Below, piece after piece: positions 25,461 through 33,422 of a stretch of DNA of 64,000 nt; the first letter of the stretch is position 1; every line of letters starts with the position of its first letter. Source of the DNA: Gracilibacillus kekensis (GTDB lineage Bacteria; Bacillota; Bacilli; Bacillales; Amphibacillaceae); NCBI RefSeq assembly GCF_900143085.1, contig NZ_FRCZ01000010.1, forward strand, positions 1-64,000. The letters run 5' to 3'. Under the pieces are notes generated by a model. The model saw only the letters and a list, made by a program, of their open reading frames with translations, searched no databases and was not told the origin of the DNA. The position numbers and the translations under genes are program-made.

Positions 25461-26976
25461 ATGTACCACCTGCCATCAGTAAGCTCAGCTTTTCTTCGCT
25501 TACATTTTCTCTGTCAAATTCACCAACAATTTTTCCTTCGAACATTACTAAGACACGATCAGATAATGCTAATATTTCTGATAATTCCGATGAAATAAGT
25601 AATACTGCATCACCATTGTTACGTTTCTCGATGATTTGCTCATGAATAAACTCCATTGCACCAATATCAACTCCACGAGTAGGCTCGGCTGCAAGTAGTA
25701 ACGGTGTATCTTTTTGAATTTCTCGTGCGGCAATTAATTTTTGTAAATTACCACCAGATAAATATTGTGCACTAGTATTAATAGAGGATGCTTTCACATC
25801 AAATCGCTTAATACTGTTATTTACATAAGAATGAATTTTCCCTTTGTTTAAGATACCTCTTTGGGCTAAAGGAGATTTTCGATAATCTGTCATGATCAGA
25901 TTATCAAGAATACTAGCTGATTTAGCTGCCCCCCACAAATAACGGTCTTCTGGAATATGTGATAAACCTCTATCTCTTATCTGTCGAACGGAATGATTGG
26001 TGACATCATGATCATTTATGCGAATCTTTCCAGCACTAGTTTTTACCAAACCAGTTATTGCTTGAATTAACTCAGATTGTCCATTACCAGATACCCCTGC
26101 AACACCTACAATTTCTCCTTGATGTACTTGAACTGAAATGTTTTCAACAGCAGCTTTATTTTTTGAATCATTCACATATACTTGGTTAACATCTAATACT
26201 GCTTTACCACTTGTTACTTTAGGCAATTGTTTTTTTTGTAACTCTCTTCCAACCATTAACCGCGACAATTCTTCTGTATCTGTTGCTTCTTTTTTTAATG
26301 ATCCTGATACTTTTCCATCTCTTAGTACGGTTATCCGATCGGCCACTTCCATGACTTCATTTAATTTGTGGGTTATCAGAATAATACTTTTCCCCATTTT
26401 TACTAACTCTCTTAAGCTATTTAGTAAATCCTTTACTTCTAATGGTGTTAGAACCGCAGTAGGTTCATCTAATATAATGATCTCTGCACCTTGGTATAAT
26501 ACTTTTAAAATTTCTACACGTTGTTGGACACCAACCGGTGCATCTGAAATTTTTTGATTAGGATTTATCTCCATTCCAAATTTCTTAGCTAACTGTTCGA
26601 CTTCCTGATTCGCTTTTTTTCGATCATAACGCCATTTTTTTCTTGGTTCATGATGAAAAACAACATTTTCAGCAATTGTGAAAGATGGAAACAGCATAAA
26701 ATGTTGATGAACCATTCCAATTCCTAATCCAATAGCATCATTTGGGCTTTGAATCTTTCTTTTTTTGTCATGAACAAAGATGTCGCCACTTGTTGGTTCT
26801 TCCATACCATACAACATTCTCATCAGTGTTGTTTTTCCAGCACCATTTTCACCAACAATCGCATGTATCTCTTGTTTTACTAATGAAAAGTCAATCTGAT
26901 CATTAGCCGTAAATTCCCCATATTTTTTGGTAATCCCACGAAGTTCTAACAAATCCTCACCTTCTTTGCAAAGCAT
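25453..26976 (-). CDS. nupO: nucleoside ABC transporter ATP-binding protein
   Basis: A 507-residue ATPase with two fused nucleotide-binding domains, like NupO (YufO). The first has Walker A GENGAGKTT, Q-loop GMVHQHFM and Walker B IILDEPTAVLT. The second has the degenerate GVSGNGQSE and signature YLSGGNLQKLIAAREI with LLAAEPTRGVD. This is the sugar/nucleoside double-ATPase pattern. The annotated ATG has no clear ribosome site. A TTG eight codons later (26952) follows AAGGTGAGG and could be the real start. Confidence 0.92.
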   Translation of the reverse strand: MLCKEGEDLLELRGITKKYGEFTANDQIDFSLVKQEIHAIVGENGAGKTTLMRMLYGMEEPTSGDIFVHDKKRKIQSPNDAIGLGIGMVHQHFMLFPSFTIAENVVFHHEPRKKWRYDRKKANQEVEQLAKKFGMEINPNQKISDAPVGVQQRVEILKVLYQGAEIIILDEPTAVLTPLEVKDLLNSLRELVKMGKSIILITHKLNEVMEVADRITVLRDGKVSGSLKKEATDTEELSRLMVGRELQKKQLPKVTSGKAVLDVNQVYVNDSKNKAAVENISVQVHQGEIVGVAGVSGNGQSELIQAITGLVKTSAGKIRINDHDVTNHSVRQIRDRGLSHIPEDRYLWGAAKSASILDNLIMTDYRKSPLAQRGILNKGKIHSYVNNSIKRFDVKASSINTSAQYLSGGNLQKLIAAREIQKDTPLLLAAEPTRGVDIGAMEFIHEQIIEKRNNGDAVLLISSELSEILALSDRVLVMFEGKIVGEFDRENVSEEKLSLLMAGGTYE

Positions 26977-27021
26977 TATAAAGTCATTTTCAAAATTTTT
27001 ACTACCTGTATGTAAAACAAT

Positions 27022-27043
27022 GGGCTGCTTGTAGAAGCAGCCC
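27022..27043 (-). promoter_or_regulatory. intercistronic hairpin after the lipoprotein gene
   Basis: GGGCTGCTT-GTAG-AAGCAGCCC is a 9-bp GC-rich stem directly after the binding-protein stop codon, followed by ATTGTTTT on the minus strand. It is probably a partial terminator or a 3'-stabilising hairpin, giving more binding protein than permease. Confidence 0.6.
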
Positions 27044-27050
27044 TATCACC

Positions 27051-28106
27051 TTATTGCTCAAGAGGATTCTTTACTTCAATCTCACCTGATATAATTTGAT
27101 CTTTAATTTCAATCACTTGATCGATGGTATCCTGTCCAATAAAATCATTCAGAGGCGATTCAGATTCTGCCGTAACATATGTTAACCCAACACCATCTTC
27201 AGCCAAACCAAATGATTGGACACCTGTTGAAAATTCACCATTCCCATATTCTTTGACAAAATCATATGCAACTACATCAGTGTTTTTAAGTTGTGACAAC
27301 ACAACGTGCTCCGGATCTTCGACAGTTCGATCAATATCCTGCCCTGACGTATAGAATCCAGCCTCTGCTGCTGCTTCAAATACACCCAAGTCACTAACAG
27401 CTGCCGCTGCTGCTATAAAATCAGCACCATTTGAATTTTGTTGTAATGCAATTTCTTTAGCTTTGGCAGGATCTTCAAAACTACCAACATAGTTAACTAG
27501 TACTTCAGCATTTTCATTAACATGTGCGACACCTTCTTGAAAACCAACAATATATTTATCTAATAATGCGATGTCCTGTGCTGGTATAATTCCAACTGTG
27601 TCTGTTTCAGTTGCTAGTCCCGCTGCAGCACCTAGTAAAAAGCTTGCCTCATATTCTTTAAATTCTGCACTTTTAACATTTGGTAAATCTACAATTGCAT
27701 CTATAATCGCAAAATCTCGATCAGGATTAGCCTCTGCTACTGTAGTTAATGGATCTACTGCATCAAAAGTAGCGGTTAGAATCAGGTCATAACCTTCGGC
27801 AACGGCCACTTCTAAGTTTTGTTTTGTCTCTGTAGTGTCAGAAGATTCTATCACATTAATCTCCAAACCGGTTTCTTCTGCTGCTTGTTTGGCTCCATCA
27901 GCAATTTGTTGAAAAAAAGGATTTACACCAATCTGATCTGTTAATACCACTGCCACTGATTTTGCCTCTTCTTTAGATTCACTGTTTTCTGCATTACCTT
28001 CGTCATTTTCTCCGTTACTTGACTCATCTTCACTTTCTGTTCCACATGCTACTAGAACAAAAGCTAAAAAACCTAAAACAAGTAAAAACAATAAATTCTT
28101 TCTCAT
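27051..28106 (-). CDS. nupN: nucleoside-binding lipoprotein, BMP family
   Basis: A 351-residue extracytoplasmic solute-binding protein of the Bmp/PnrA family. The signal peptide MRKNLLFLLVLGFLAFVLVA ends at Cys21, the lipidation site, followed by an acidic Glu/Ser/Asn-rich linker. The mature domain starts with VAVVLTDQIGVNPFFQQIAD. It delivers nucleosides to the permeases encoded downstream. The frame is open 31 codons further upstream, but AAGGGGG before the ATG at 28106 and the lipobox fix the start. It is the first gene of the importer operon. Confidence 0.93.
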   Translation of the reverse strand: MRKNLLFLLVLGFLAFVLVACGTESEDESSNGENDEGNAENSESKEEAKSVAVVLTDQIGVNPFFQQIADGAKQAAEETGLEINVIESSDTTETKQNLEVAVAEGYDLILTATFDAVDPLTTVAEANPDRDFAIIDAIVDLPNVKSAEFKEYEASFLLGAAAGLATETDTVGIIPAQDIALLDKYIVGFQEGVAHVNENAEVLVNYVGSFEDPAKAKEIALQQNSNGADFIAAAAAVSDLGVFEAAAEAGFYTSGQDIDRTVEDPEHVVLSQLKNTDVVAYDFVKEYGNGEFSTGVQSFGLAEDGVGLTYVTAESESPLNDFIGQDTIDQVIEIKDQIISGEIEVKNPLEQ

Positions 28107-28166
28107 TTTTTTTGCCCCCTTTTTAACATTATGATTTTGTGATTTCGTTTTATCATAACTACCGTG

Positions 28167-28195
28167 ATTATAATGAAGTTTATAAATAAAATCAA
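28167..28195 (-). promoter_or_regulatory. promoter of the nucleoside importer operon
   Basis: TTGATT (28195-28190), 17 nt, TATAAT (28172-28167) on the minus strand, about 60 bp before the lipoprotein start. It separates this operon from the CoA-transferase genes, although readthrough is possible because no terminator is seen between them. No purine riboswitch is visible in the leader. Confidence 0.75.
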
Positions 28196-28219
28196 TCAAT
28201 TTTCGATAAATTCTGACAA

Positions 28220-28942
28220 TTACATTTCAGCTGATCGAAAATCATCTGGATCAATTCTTTGCAAGATTTGTAGTTGTTTTCTTGTTGGGCTTTTTGTATA
28301 CCGAACTTCATCATAAACAAGTGGAAATCCTGTCTGTTTCTGAACCTCTTCAATTGTTGTATGTGGATGTATCGTATCTAATTCTAATTGACCATTTTGA
28401 AAAACAAATACACACAATGGCGTAATGATTTTCCAGAGGTTTCCCCTTGTTGTCACAAAGTCCACTTTCTCCAGAAACGTTCGTGGATCATGTTTCGTTC
28501 GCCAAATAATAGCTTTTTTAGCAGTCGGAATCAAGACAGCACTTCCTGCACCACCAGGTAAACGTACTTTTGGTTTATCATAGTCACCTATCACCGAAGC
28601 ATTGATATTCCCGTGCCTATCAAATTGGACACCGCCTAGAAATGCAACATCTAATTTTCCACGCATGGAAAGATCAAAGATTTCATCTAACCCAAAATTG
28701 GATTCACCAGCCTCTACCAGATCTGCTCCTGCAGAAGAGTATGATGCTTTTTTAATAGATTCAGGATTGACACCACCGGGGATATTTAAATGGACTAGAT
28801 TTGGTGCATGTGAGTGTCTGGCTAAGTGCATAGCGACCATAGGCATTTGTGAGGACACACCGTGGAATACCGTTTCACCATCTTCAAGCATATCAGCAAT
28901 CGTACATGTCATTAAGTCACTGATCCGATAATTATTTACCAA
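28220..28942 (-). CDS. CoA-transferase beta subunit
   Basis: A 240-residue family I CoA-transferase subunit (GctB/IpdB-like). It contains DGETVFHGVSSQMPMVAMHL, LNIPGGVNPESI, AFLGGVQFDRHGNINASVIG and RLPGGAGSAVL. With the alpha subunit it would move CoA between acyl groups. The TTG start lies inside the alpha gene's last codons behind AAAGGGGGA. The substrate is not readable. The BMC context suggests the acyl-CoA formed from the aldehyde, for instance methylthioacetyl-CoA or acetyl-CoA. It is the last gene of the putative BMC operon. Confidence 0.9.
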   Translation of the reverse strand: MVNNYRISDLMTCTIADMLEDGETVFHGVSSQMPMVAMHLARHSHAPNLVHLNIPGGVNPESIKKASYSSAGADLVEAGESNFGLDEIFDLSMRGKLDVAFLGGVQFDRHGNINASVIGDYDKPKVRLPGGAGSAVLIPTAKKAIIWRTKHDPRTFLEKVDFVTTRGNLWKIITPLCVFVFQNGQLELDTIHPHTTIEEVQKQTGFPLVYDEVRYTKSPTRKQLQILQRIDPDDFRSAEM

Positions 28943-29769
28943 CGGATATTCCCCCTTTCTGCACCATAATCTAATTTCTTATAACTATCTATAAAACTTT
29001 TAAACTCCTGTTTTTCCTTTAATGATAAAAACGTTCGTAATGCTTTGTCGTCCACGTCATATTTTTGATGGCACGATGTCGGCTGAGCACCTTTTGGCAC
29101 ATGAACAACAGCCTCTACTAGAAATCCTGGAATTGCAATTCGATCACGTTGTTGCTTCATTTTGTATTTAGATACAACCTGTTCCGTTGTAATGATGACT
29201 TTGTCTGCGGCTCTCGACATCAGAACATCCTCATATTTAGGTCCAATAATAACTGCATTTCCATCTTCATCACATTCTTGAACATGTATGACGGCTACAT
29301 CTGGAACAATCGCACGTACTAGTGTAACCGGTTCTTTTGTAAATGGATCTTCCACCACCACAAAATAATCATTTCGATCAATTAAATCTCCAAATTTCAA
29401 ACCATTTACCGGCATAAAGGGAACATTTGTAGATGCTGCTCTTAAAGCACTAATAACTGTATAACAAGCATGTTCATTTGTCTTAACTCTTCCAGTTTGC
29501 ACGGCAGCCCGGTAATGTGGTGGTAAACCATATACCGTTTCGTAACTAACAAACCCTGCATCTACTACTTTGACCGCGTCAACTGCACATAGTAAATCGA
29601 TGTCATGGGCACCAGCTGTTTTTACCAGACGCAAACCAGACTTCTGCTGGCGAGCTAACTCACGAACAAAAGCCATCGGTGCACGATGTAAGACATTTCC
29701 GCCTAAAGCCAATGTTGCATGATCCTTAATACCAGAGACTGCCGTTTGTAATGTTGTTAATTTTTTCAT
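28936..29769 (-). CDS. CoA-transferase alpha subunit
   Basis: A 277-residue family I CoA-transferase subunit (GctA/IpdA-like). It has ATLALGGNVLHRAPMAFVRE, RLVKTAGAHDIDLLCAVDAV, HVQECDEDGNAVIIGPKYED and IPGFLVEAVVHVPKGAQPTS. It overlaps the beta gene and is translationally coupled to it. GGAGGTGAG precedes the ATG. No encapsulation-like tail is visible, so it probably acts in the cytosol on products leaving the compartment. CoA-transferases are not standard parts of Pdu/Eut loci. Confidence 0.9.
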   Translation of the reverse strand: MKKLTTLQTAVSGIKDHATLALGGNVLHRAPMAFVRELARQQKSGLRLVKTAGAHDIDLLCAVDAVKVVDAGFVSYETVYGLPPHYRAAVQTGRVKTNEHACYTVISALRAASTNVPFMPVNGLKFGDLIDRNDYFVVVEDPFTKEPVTLVRAIVPDVAVIHVQECDEDGNAVIIGPKYEDVLMSRAADKVIITTEQVVSKYKMKQQRDRIAIPGFLVEAVVHVPKGAQPTSCHQKYDVDDKALRTFLSLKEKQEFKSFIDSYKKLDYGAERGNIRW

Positions 29770-29794
29770 TCAGCTCACCTCCATTGCCATTTAA

Positions 29795-31126
29795 TTATTT
29801 AATGGCATTGCTAGCAATATGTACAGCATCCCACACACCTGCAAAAGGTGGAGCGTAACATAAGTCAGTCATTCCTAATTCATCAGCAGGCATTTGATTC
29901 TGAATTGCAATTGCGAACATGTCAATTCTTAATACTGCCCCAGATTGTCCGATTGCTTGAGCACCTATAATTCTCCTCGTTCTGCTCTCGCAAATGAGCT
30001 TGATCCAAAGTGGCGTTTGACCAGGATAATAGCCTGGGTGGTTTGCTGCTTTAACAAATTCAACCTTATAGTCGATGGATAAGTCTTTTGCTTCGGCTTC
30101 TGAGAGACCTGTACGCGCCAACTCCAAATCAATGATTTTTACAGCCGCACTCCCCAAGGTACCAATATATTTACGGTGAGCACCGGCTATATTTTCACCG
30201 GCAATTCGACCACATTTATTTGCATTTGTGCCTAATGGTAAGTATGCATTCTCTTGTTTCACAAAATGGTAAACTTCTGCACAATCACCTGCTGCATAAA
30301 TATCTTCAATATTAGTCCGCATTTCCCGATCTATTTTGATCGCACCGTTAGCAGCTAATTGAATACCAGTTCCATCCAGGAATTTGGTAGCAGGTCTAAC
30401 ACCAATTGATAAAATTACCAAATCTGCTTCATAGGTTCCCTTGCTCGTTATCACTTGTTGAACAGATTGATAACCATTAAAGGACTCCACTCTTTCGTTC
30501 AAATGTACGTCGACATTATTTTCCTGCAGATGTTCCATTGCTATGTCCGTTATTTCGCGGTCAAATGGGAGTAAAATCTTCTCTGCTTGCTCGATGATAC
30601 GAACATCCTTACCTAAACCATGCATCGCTTCAGCAAGCTCCATTCCAATATAACCGCCACCAACAATAACCACGTTCTTAATATGTGGCTGGTGAGCAAT
30701 TTCTTTTAATGCCAGACCATCTTCCATTGTTTTCAAGATATGAATATTATCCAGCTCCAAGCCATCAAATGGTGGGACAATCGCAGAAGTTCCTGTTGCG
30801 ACCAATAATTTATCATAGTGGTCCAAAAACATTTGCCCCGTATTAACATTACGAACCATTATTTGCTTTCTTTCAGGTGCTACCTTTATCACTTCATGAA
30901 AGATATTGACACTGATTCCCTTTTGTTCAAACTGCTGTTTCGTTCGCGCTATCATTTTAGTATGATCATCATTTTCACCAGATACATAATAAGGAAGACC
31001 ACACGCTCCATATGAAACGTATTCTCCCTTTTCATAAACAGTTATTTCAGCATTTTGATCGATTCTTTTCAGCTTTGAAGCAGCAGACATGCCTGCTGCT
31101 ACGCCACCGATAACGATTAGTTTCAT
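29795..31126 (-). CDS. CoA-disulfide reductase-like FAD enzyme
   Basis: A 443-residue flavoprotein of the pyridine nucleotide-disulfide oxidoreductase superfamily, CoA-disulfide reductase/NADH oxidase branch. It has the FAD motif VIGGVAAGMSAASKLKR and a single redox cysteine Cys42 in SYGACGLPYY. The NAD(P)H motif is VVIVGGGYIGMELAEAM, and YAAGDCAEV is the second FAD contact. It would reduce CoA disulfide or mixed CoA disulfides, or oxidise NADH. It lies between the CoA-transferase genes and the shell vertex gene at 33 bp, so it is in the BMC operon. Such a role is unusual there and may relate to thiol chemistry or to regenerating CoA and NAD+. Confidence 0.9.
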   Translation of the reverse strand: MKLIVIGGVAAGMSAASKLKRIDQNAEITVYEKGEYVSYGACGLPYYVSGENDDHTKMIARTKQQFEQKGISVNIFHEVIKVAPERKQIMVRNVNTGQMFLDHYDKLLVATGTSAIVPPFDGLELDNIHILKTMEDGLALKEIAHQPHIKNVVIVGGGYIGMELAEAMHGLGKDVRIIEQAEKILLPFDREITDIAMEHLQENNVDVHLNERVESFNGYQSVQQVITSKGTYEADLVILSIGVRPATKFLDGTGIQLAANGAIKIDREMRTNIEDIYAAGDCAEVYHFVKQENAYLPLGTNANKCGRIAGENIAGAHRKYIGTLGSAAVKIIDLELARTGLSEAEAKDLSIDYKVEFVKAANHPGYYPGQTPLWIKLICESRTRRIIGAQAIGQSGAVLRIDMFAIAIQNQMPADELGMTDLCYAPPFAGVWDAVHIASNAIK

Positions 31127-31159
31127 GACACAGGTCTCCTATTCGTATAATGTTGCTTT

Positions 31160-31417
31160 TTATAGACCATCTGGTGCTTGATCAACAATACCTACCACAA
31201 CGGCATCAATTGGTGCATGTTGATGAAGTGCATGTTGAACAGCACTTCCAAAACTAACTAATACGAGTTCACCTTCGCCTGCACCGATTGTATCTGCAGC
31301 TACAAACCATTCTTTATTTTCACCATTATAAGGCTCAATAACTAATAGTTTATAACCTTGTAATGTATCATATTTCCGTGTTGAAATTACACGATTAATT
31401 ACTTTACCTATTACCAT
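31160..31417 (-). CDS. BMC vertex protein, EutN/CcmL family (BMC-P)
   Basis: An 85-residue pentameric vertex protein capping the corners of a microcompartment shell. It matches the family along its length: MVIGKVINRVISTRKYDTLQ, KLLVIEP, FVAADTIGAGEGELVLVSFG and DAVVVGIVD. GGAGGT precedes the ATG. It is the only BMC-P gene in the locus, so one pentamer type caps all vertices. Confidence 0.95.
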   Translation of the reverse strand: MVIGKVINRVISTRKYDTLQGYKLLVIEPYNGENKEWFVAADTIGAGEGELVLVSFGSAVQHALHQHAPIDAVVVGIVDQAPDGL

Positions 31418-31445
31418 TTGTTAAACCTCCAAAGTTGGATAGGTC

Positions 31446-32111
31446 TTACTTGATTAATCTTAAGTATTCCTTACCCGTAATAGCAAAAGCATTGGCATCA
31501 TCTGTGTCGATATGCATGTCCAGCGCATATCGCTCACTGACACGGATGGTTACATTCCCCATAATGCCCGCTTTTTCTCCATCTACTTGAATCTGAACTT
31601 TTTGATGATTCTCTACTCCGAAAGTTTGCGCATCCATCGGAGACATATGAATATGACGGTCTGCGATAATGCATCCTTCCTCTAAATCAATACGACCTTT
31701 GGGACCAATAATAGAGATCGGCGAAGATCCTGAAACATCACCTGAATGTCTAACAGGTGGCTTCAATCCTAGTGTAAAGCCATCGGTCCTTGATACCTCA
31801 ACTTGTGTCTGTTTTCTGAGCGGTGCAACAATACGTACCCGTTCAATCTCTGACTTTGGCCCAACAATCGTTACTTGTTCTTCACATGCATATTGTCCTG
31901 GCTGAGATATATCACGATATTTTTGAAACGTGTAATCTTTACCAAACAAAATGTCAGCATGTGCTTTTTCTAAGTGAACGTGTCGCGCCGAAATACTGAC
32001 AGGTACACGTGAATTTCTATCGTTTACTACTTCAATTTGATTCGCTTTAATTTCCTCCATCACAGCTTGTGTAATAGCAAGATATATTGCTGATTTTCGC
32101 TCTTCATTCAT
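31446..32111 (-). CDS. pduL: phosphate propanoyltransferase PduL
   Basis: A 221-residue phosphotransacylase of the PduL type, which converts acyl-CoA plus phosphate to acyl-phosphate and recycles CoA inside microcompartments. Two beta-barrel domains carry the zinc-binding His motifs SARHVHLEKA (about residues 41-50) and ADRHIHMSPMDA (about 148-159). The N-terminal ~25 residues (KSAIYLAITQAVMEEIKAN) are amphipathic and could be a targeting helix. In this locus it would act on the acyl-CoA made by the adjacent aldehyde dehydrogenase. Confidence 0.95.
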   Translation of the reverse strand: MNEERKSAIYLAITQAVMEEIKANQIEVVNDRNSRVPVSISARHVHLEKAHADILFGKDYTFQKYRDISQPGQYACEEQVTIVGPKSEIERVRIVAPLRKQTQVEVSRTDGFTLGLKPPVRHSGDVSGSSPISIIGPKGRIDLEEGCIIADRHIHMSPMDAQTFGVENHQKVQIQVDGEKAGIMGNVTIRVSERYALDMHIDTDDANAFAITGKEYLRLIK

Positions 32112-32128
32112 GCATGATCAGCCCTTTA

Positions 32129-32404
32129 TTATTTAAATTGAGGTAACAATTTACTGATGTCGCTGTGCGGACGTGGAATAACATGGACTGCTACTACTTC
32201 TCCTACACGTCCTGCTGCTTCGGCGCCTACCTCTGTTGCTGCTTTTACTGCTCCAACATCACCTTTAATAATTACAGATACTAGCCCTGATCCAATCTTT
32301 TCACTGCCTACCACTTCTACATTTGCAGCCTTTAACATCGCATCTGCTGCCTCAATTGATGCTGTTAAACCTCTCGTTTCAATTACTCCTAATGAATCAC
32401 TCAT
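32129..32404 (-). CDS. BMC-H shell protein, copy 2 of a tandem pair
   Basis: A 91-residue hexameric shell protein of the PduA/EutM type. It reads [39 protein letters not shown] and [19 protein letters not shown]. It is identical to the next upstream gene product for the first 80 residues. Only the last 11 differ. GSGL is the usual pore-region motif. GGAGGT precedes the ATG. It forms shell facets. Confidence 0.97.
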   Translation of the reverse strand: MSDSLGVIETRGLTASIEAADAMLKAANVEVVGSEKIGSGLVSVIIKGDVGAVKAATEVGAEAAGRVGEVVAVHVIPRPHSDISKLLPQFK

Positions 32405-32449
32405 GTGAATACCTCCATTTTTTTTATTATTTTTAACTAAGTGTATACC

Positions 32450-32725
32450 TTATTTTGAAAGCTTTAATAATTTATTAACATCCGTATGCGGGCGTGGGAT
32501 TACATGTACTGCTACTACTTCCCCAACTCGTCCTGCTGCCTCTGCTCCTACTTCTGTTGCTGCTTTTACTGCGCCAACATCACCTTTAATGATCACAGAT
32601 ACTAAACCTGAACCTATCTTTTCACTTCCTACCACTTCTACATTTGCCGCCTTTAACATCGCGTCTGCTGCCTCAATTGATGCTGTTAAACCTCTCGTTT
32701 CGATTACTCCTAGTGAATCACTCAT
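32450..32725 (-). CDS. BMC-H shell protein, copy 1 of a tandem pair
   Basis: A 91-residue PduA/EutM-type hexamer subunit, with the same protein sequence as its downstream neighbour up to IPRPH and then [11 protein letters not shown]. The two genes differ at many synonymous positions, so the duplication is not recent although the protein is conserved (or gene conversion is partial). The start overlaps the stop of the gene upstream by 8 bp, with GAGGAGGA before it. Confidence 0.97.
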   Translation of the reverse strand: MSDSLGVIETRGLTASIEAADAMLKAANVEVVGSEKIGSGLVSVIIKGDVGAVKAATEVGAEAAGRVGEVVAVHVIPRPHTDVNKLLKLSK

Positions 32726-33113
32726 TATTTTCGTCCTCCTCTATTGTTTTTGTTGCTTGTTTTTTTGTTGTTCTCGTTTTTCGGGTTGCTTGTTTCTTAG
32801 CTGTTTGTTGTTTTTCAGCTTTTTTAGTGCTTGGAATTGCGTATTTCAAAATTTCAGGATGTGGATTAGTAATGACAACTGCATTTTTTAATGGTTGATC
32901 CGGTTTTGTCTGGTCAACTCGTTTGGCAGTTTCGATTGCTAACGTTACATCAGAAATGGAACCACCAATAATAAGTGATACTAACTTACCACCTAGTTGA
33001 TTATGACTGGTCAAGAATTCTACGTCAGCAGTTTTGGTCACCTGATCCAACATTTCCATCGCAACAGGAAAATACTTTGTTTCGATAATACCGATTGCTT
33101 CATGCTGTATCAT
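32718..33113 (-). CDS. BMC-domain shell protein with basic tail
   Basis: A 131-residue protein. Residues 1-~90 are one BMC domain ([51 protein letters not shown]). The last ~38 residues form a Lys/Thr/Gln-rich low-complexity tail ([20 protein letters not shown]) ending in EEDENNE. Tails are known on some shell proteins (for example PduK, CsoS1D-type, EutK with a C-terminal domain), but this basic repeat is not one I recognise. It may bind nucleic acid or cargo. It overlaps both neighbours by 4-8 bp. Confidence 0.92.
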   Translation of the reverse strand: MIQHEAIGIIETKYFPVAMEMLDQVTKTADVEFLTSHNQLGGKLVSLIIGGSISDVTLAIETAKRVDQTKPDQPLKNAVVITNPHPEILKYAIPSTKKAEKQQTAKKQATRKTRTTKKQATKTIEEDENNE

Positions 33114-33400
33114 GAAGATTCACCTTCTTTATTCGGAATCAGTTTACCATATAATTGTTGATCCGGTTTCGGAATTACTTTTACCGCTACTACTTGTCCG
33201 TGCATGGAAGCTTGATCTGCACCGACTTCTAAAGCTGCTTGAACAGAAGCTAAATCCCCTTCAATCATAATCGTTAACAAACCTGAGCCAGCTTGGTCAA
33301 ACTTCGTTACTTCAACAAAAGCATGTTTACTCATAGCATCGATAGCAATCGTGGCTGTTACAGTGCCTATCACTTCTATTAATCCTAATGATTTCTTCAT
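33110..33400 (-). CDS. BMC-H shell protein
   Basis: A 96-residue single-domain shell protein: SLGLIEVIGTVTATIAIDAM, KFDQAGSGLLTIMIEGDLAS and VVAVKVIPKPDQQLYGKLIP. It is a more divergent hexamer type than the tandem pair. The stop overlaps the next gene's ATG (ATGA). AGGGGA precedes its start. Confidence 0.95.
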   Translation of the reverse strand: MKKSLGLIEVIGTVTATIAIDAMSKHAFVEVTKFDQAGSGLLTIMIEGDLASVQAALEVGADQASMHGQVVAVKVIPKPDQQLYGKLIPNKEGESS

Positions 33401-33422
33401 GATTATTCCCCTAACTTAACTG

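Noticed and set aside
26138-26557. 139-codon plus-strand frame across nupO
   Set aside because: It is antisense to a conserved double ATPase, with no start signal or recognisable domain.
28107-28219. Purine riboswitch before the nucleoside importer operon
   Set aside because: The leader is only ~55 nt and shows none of the conserved purine aptamer junction sequence.
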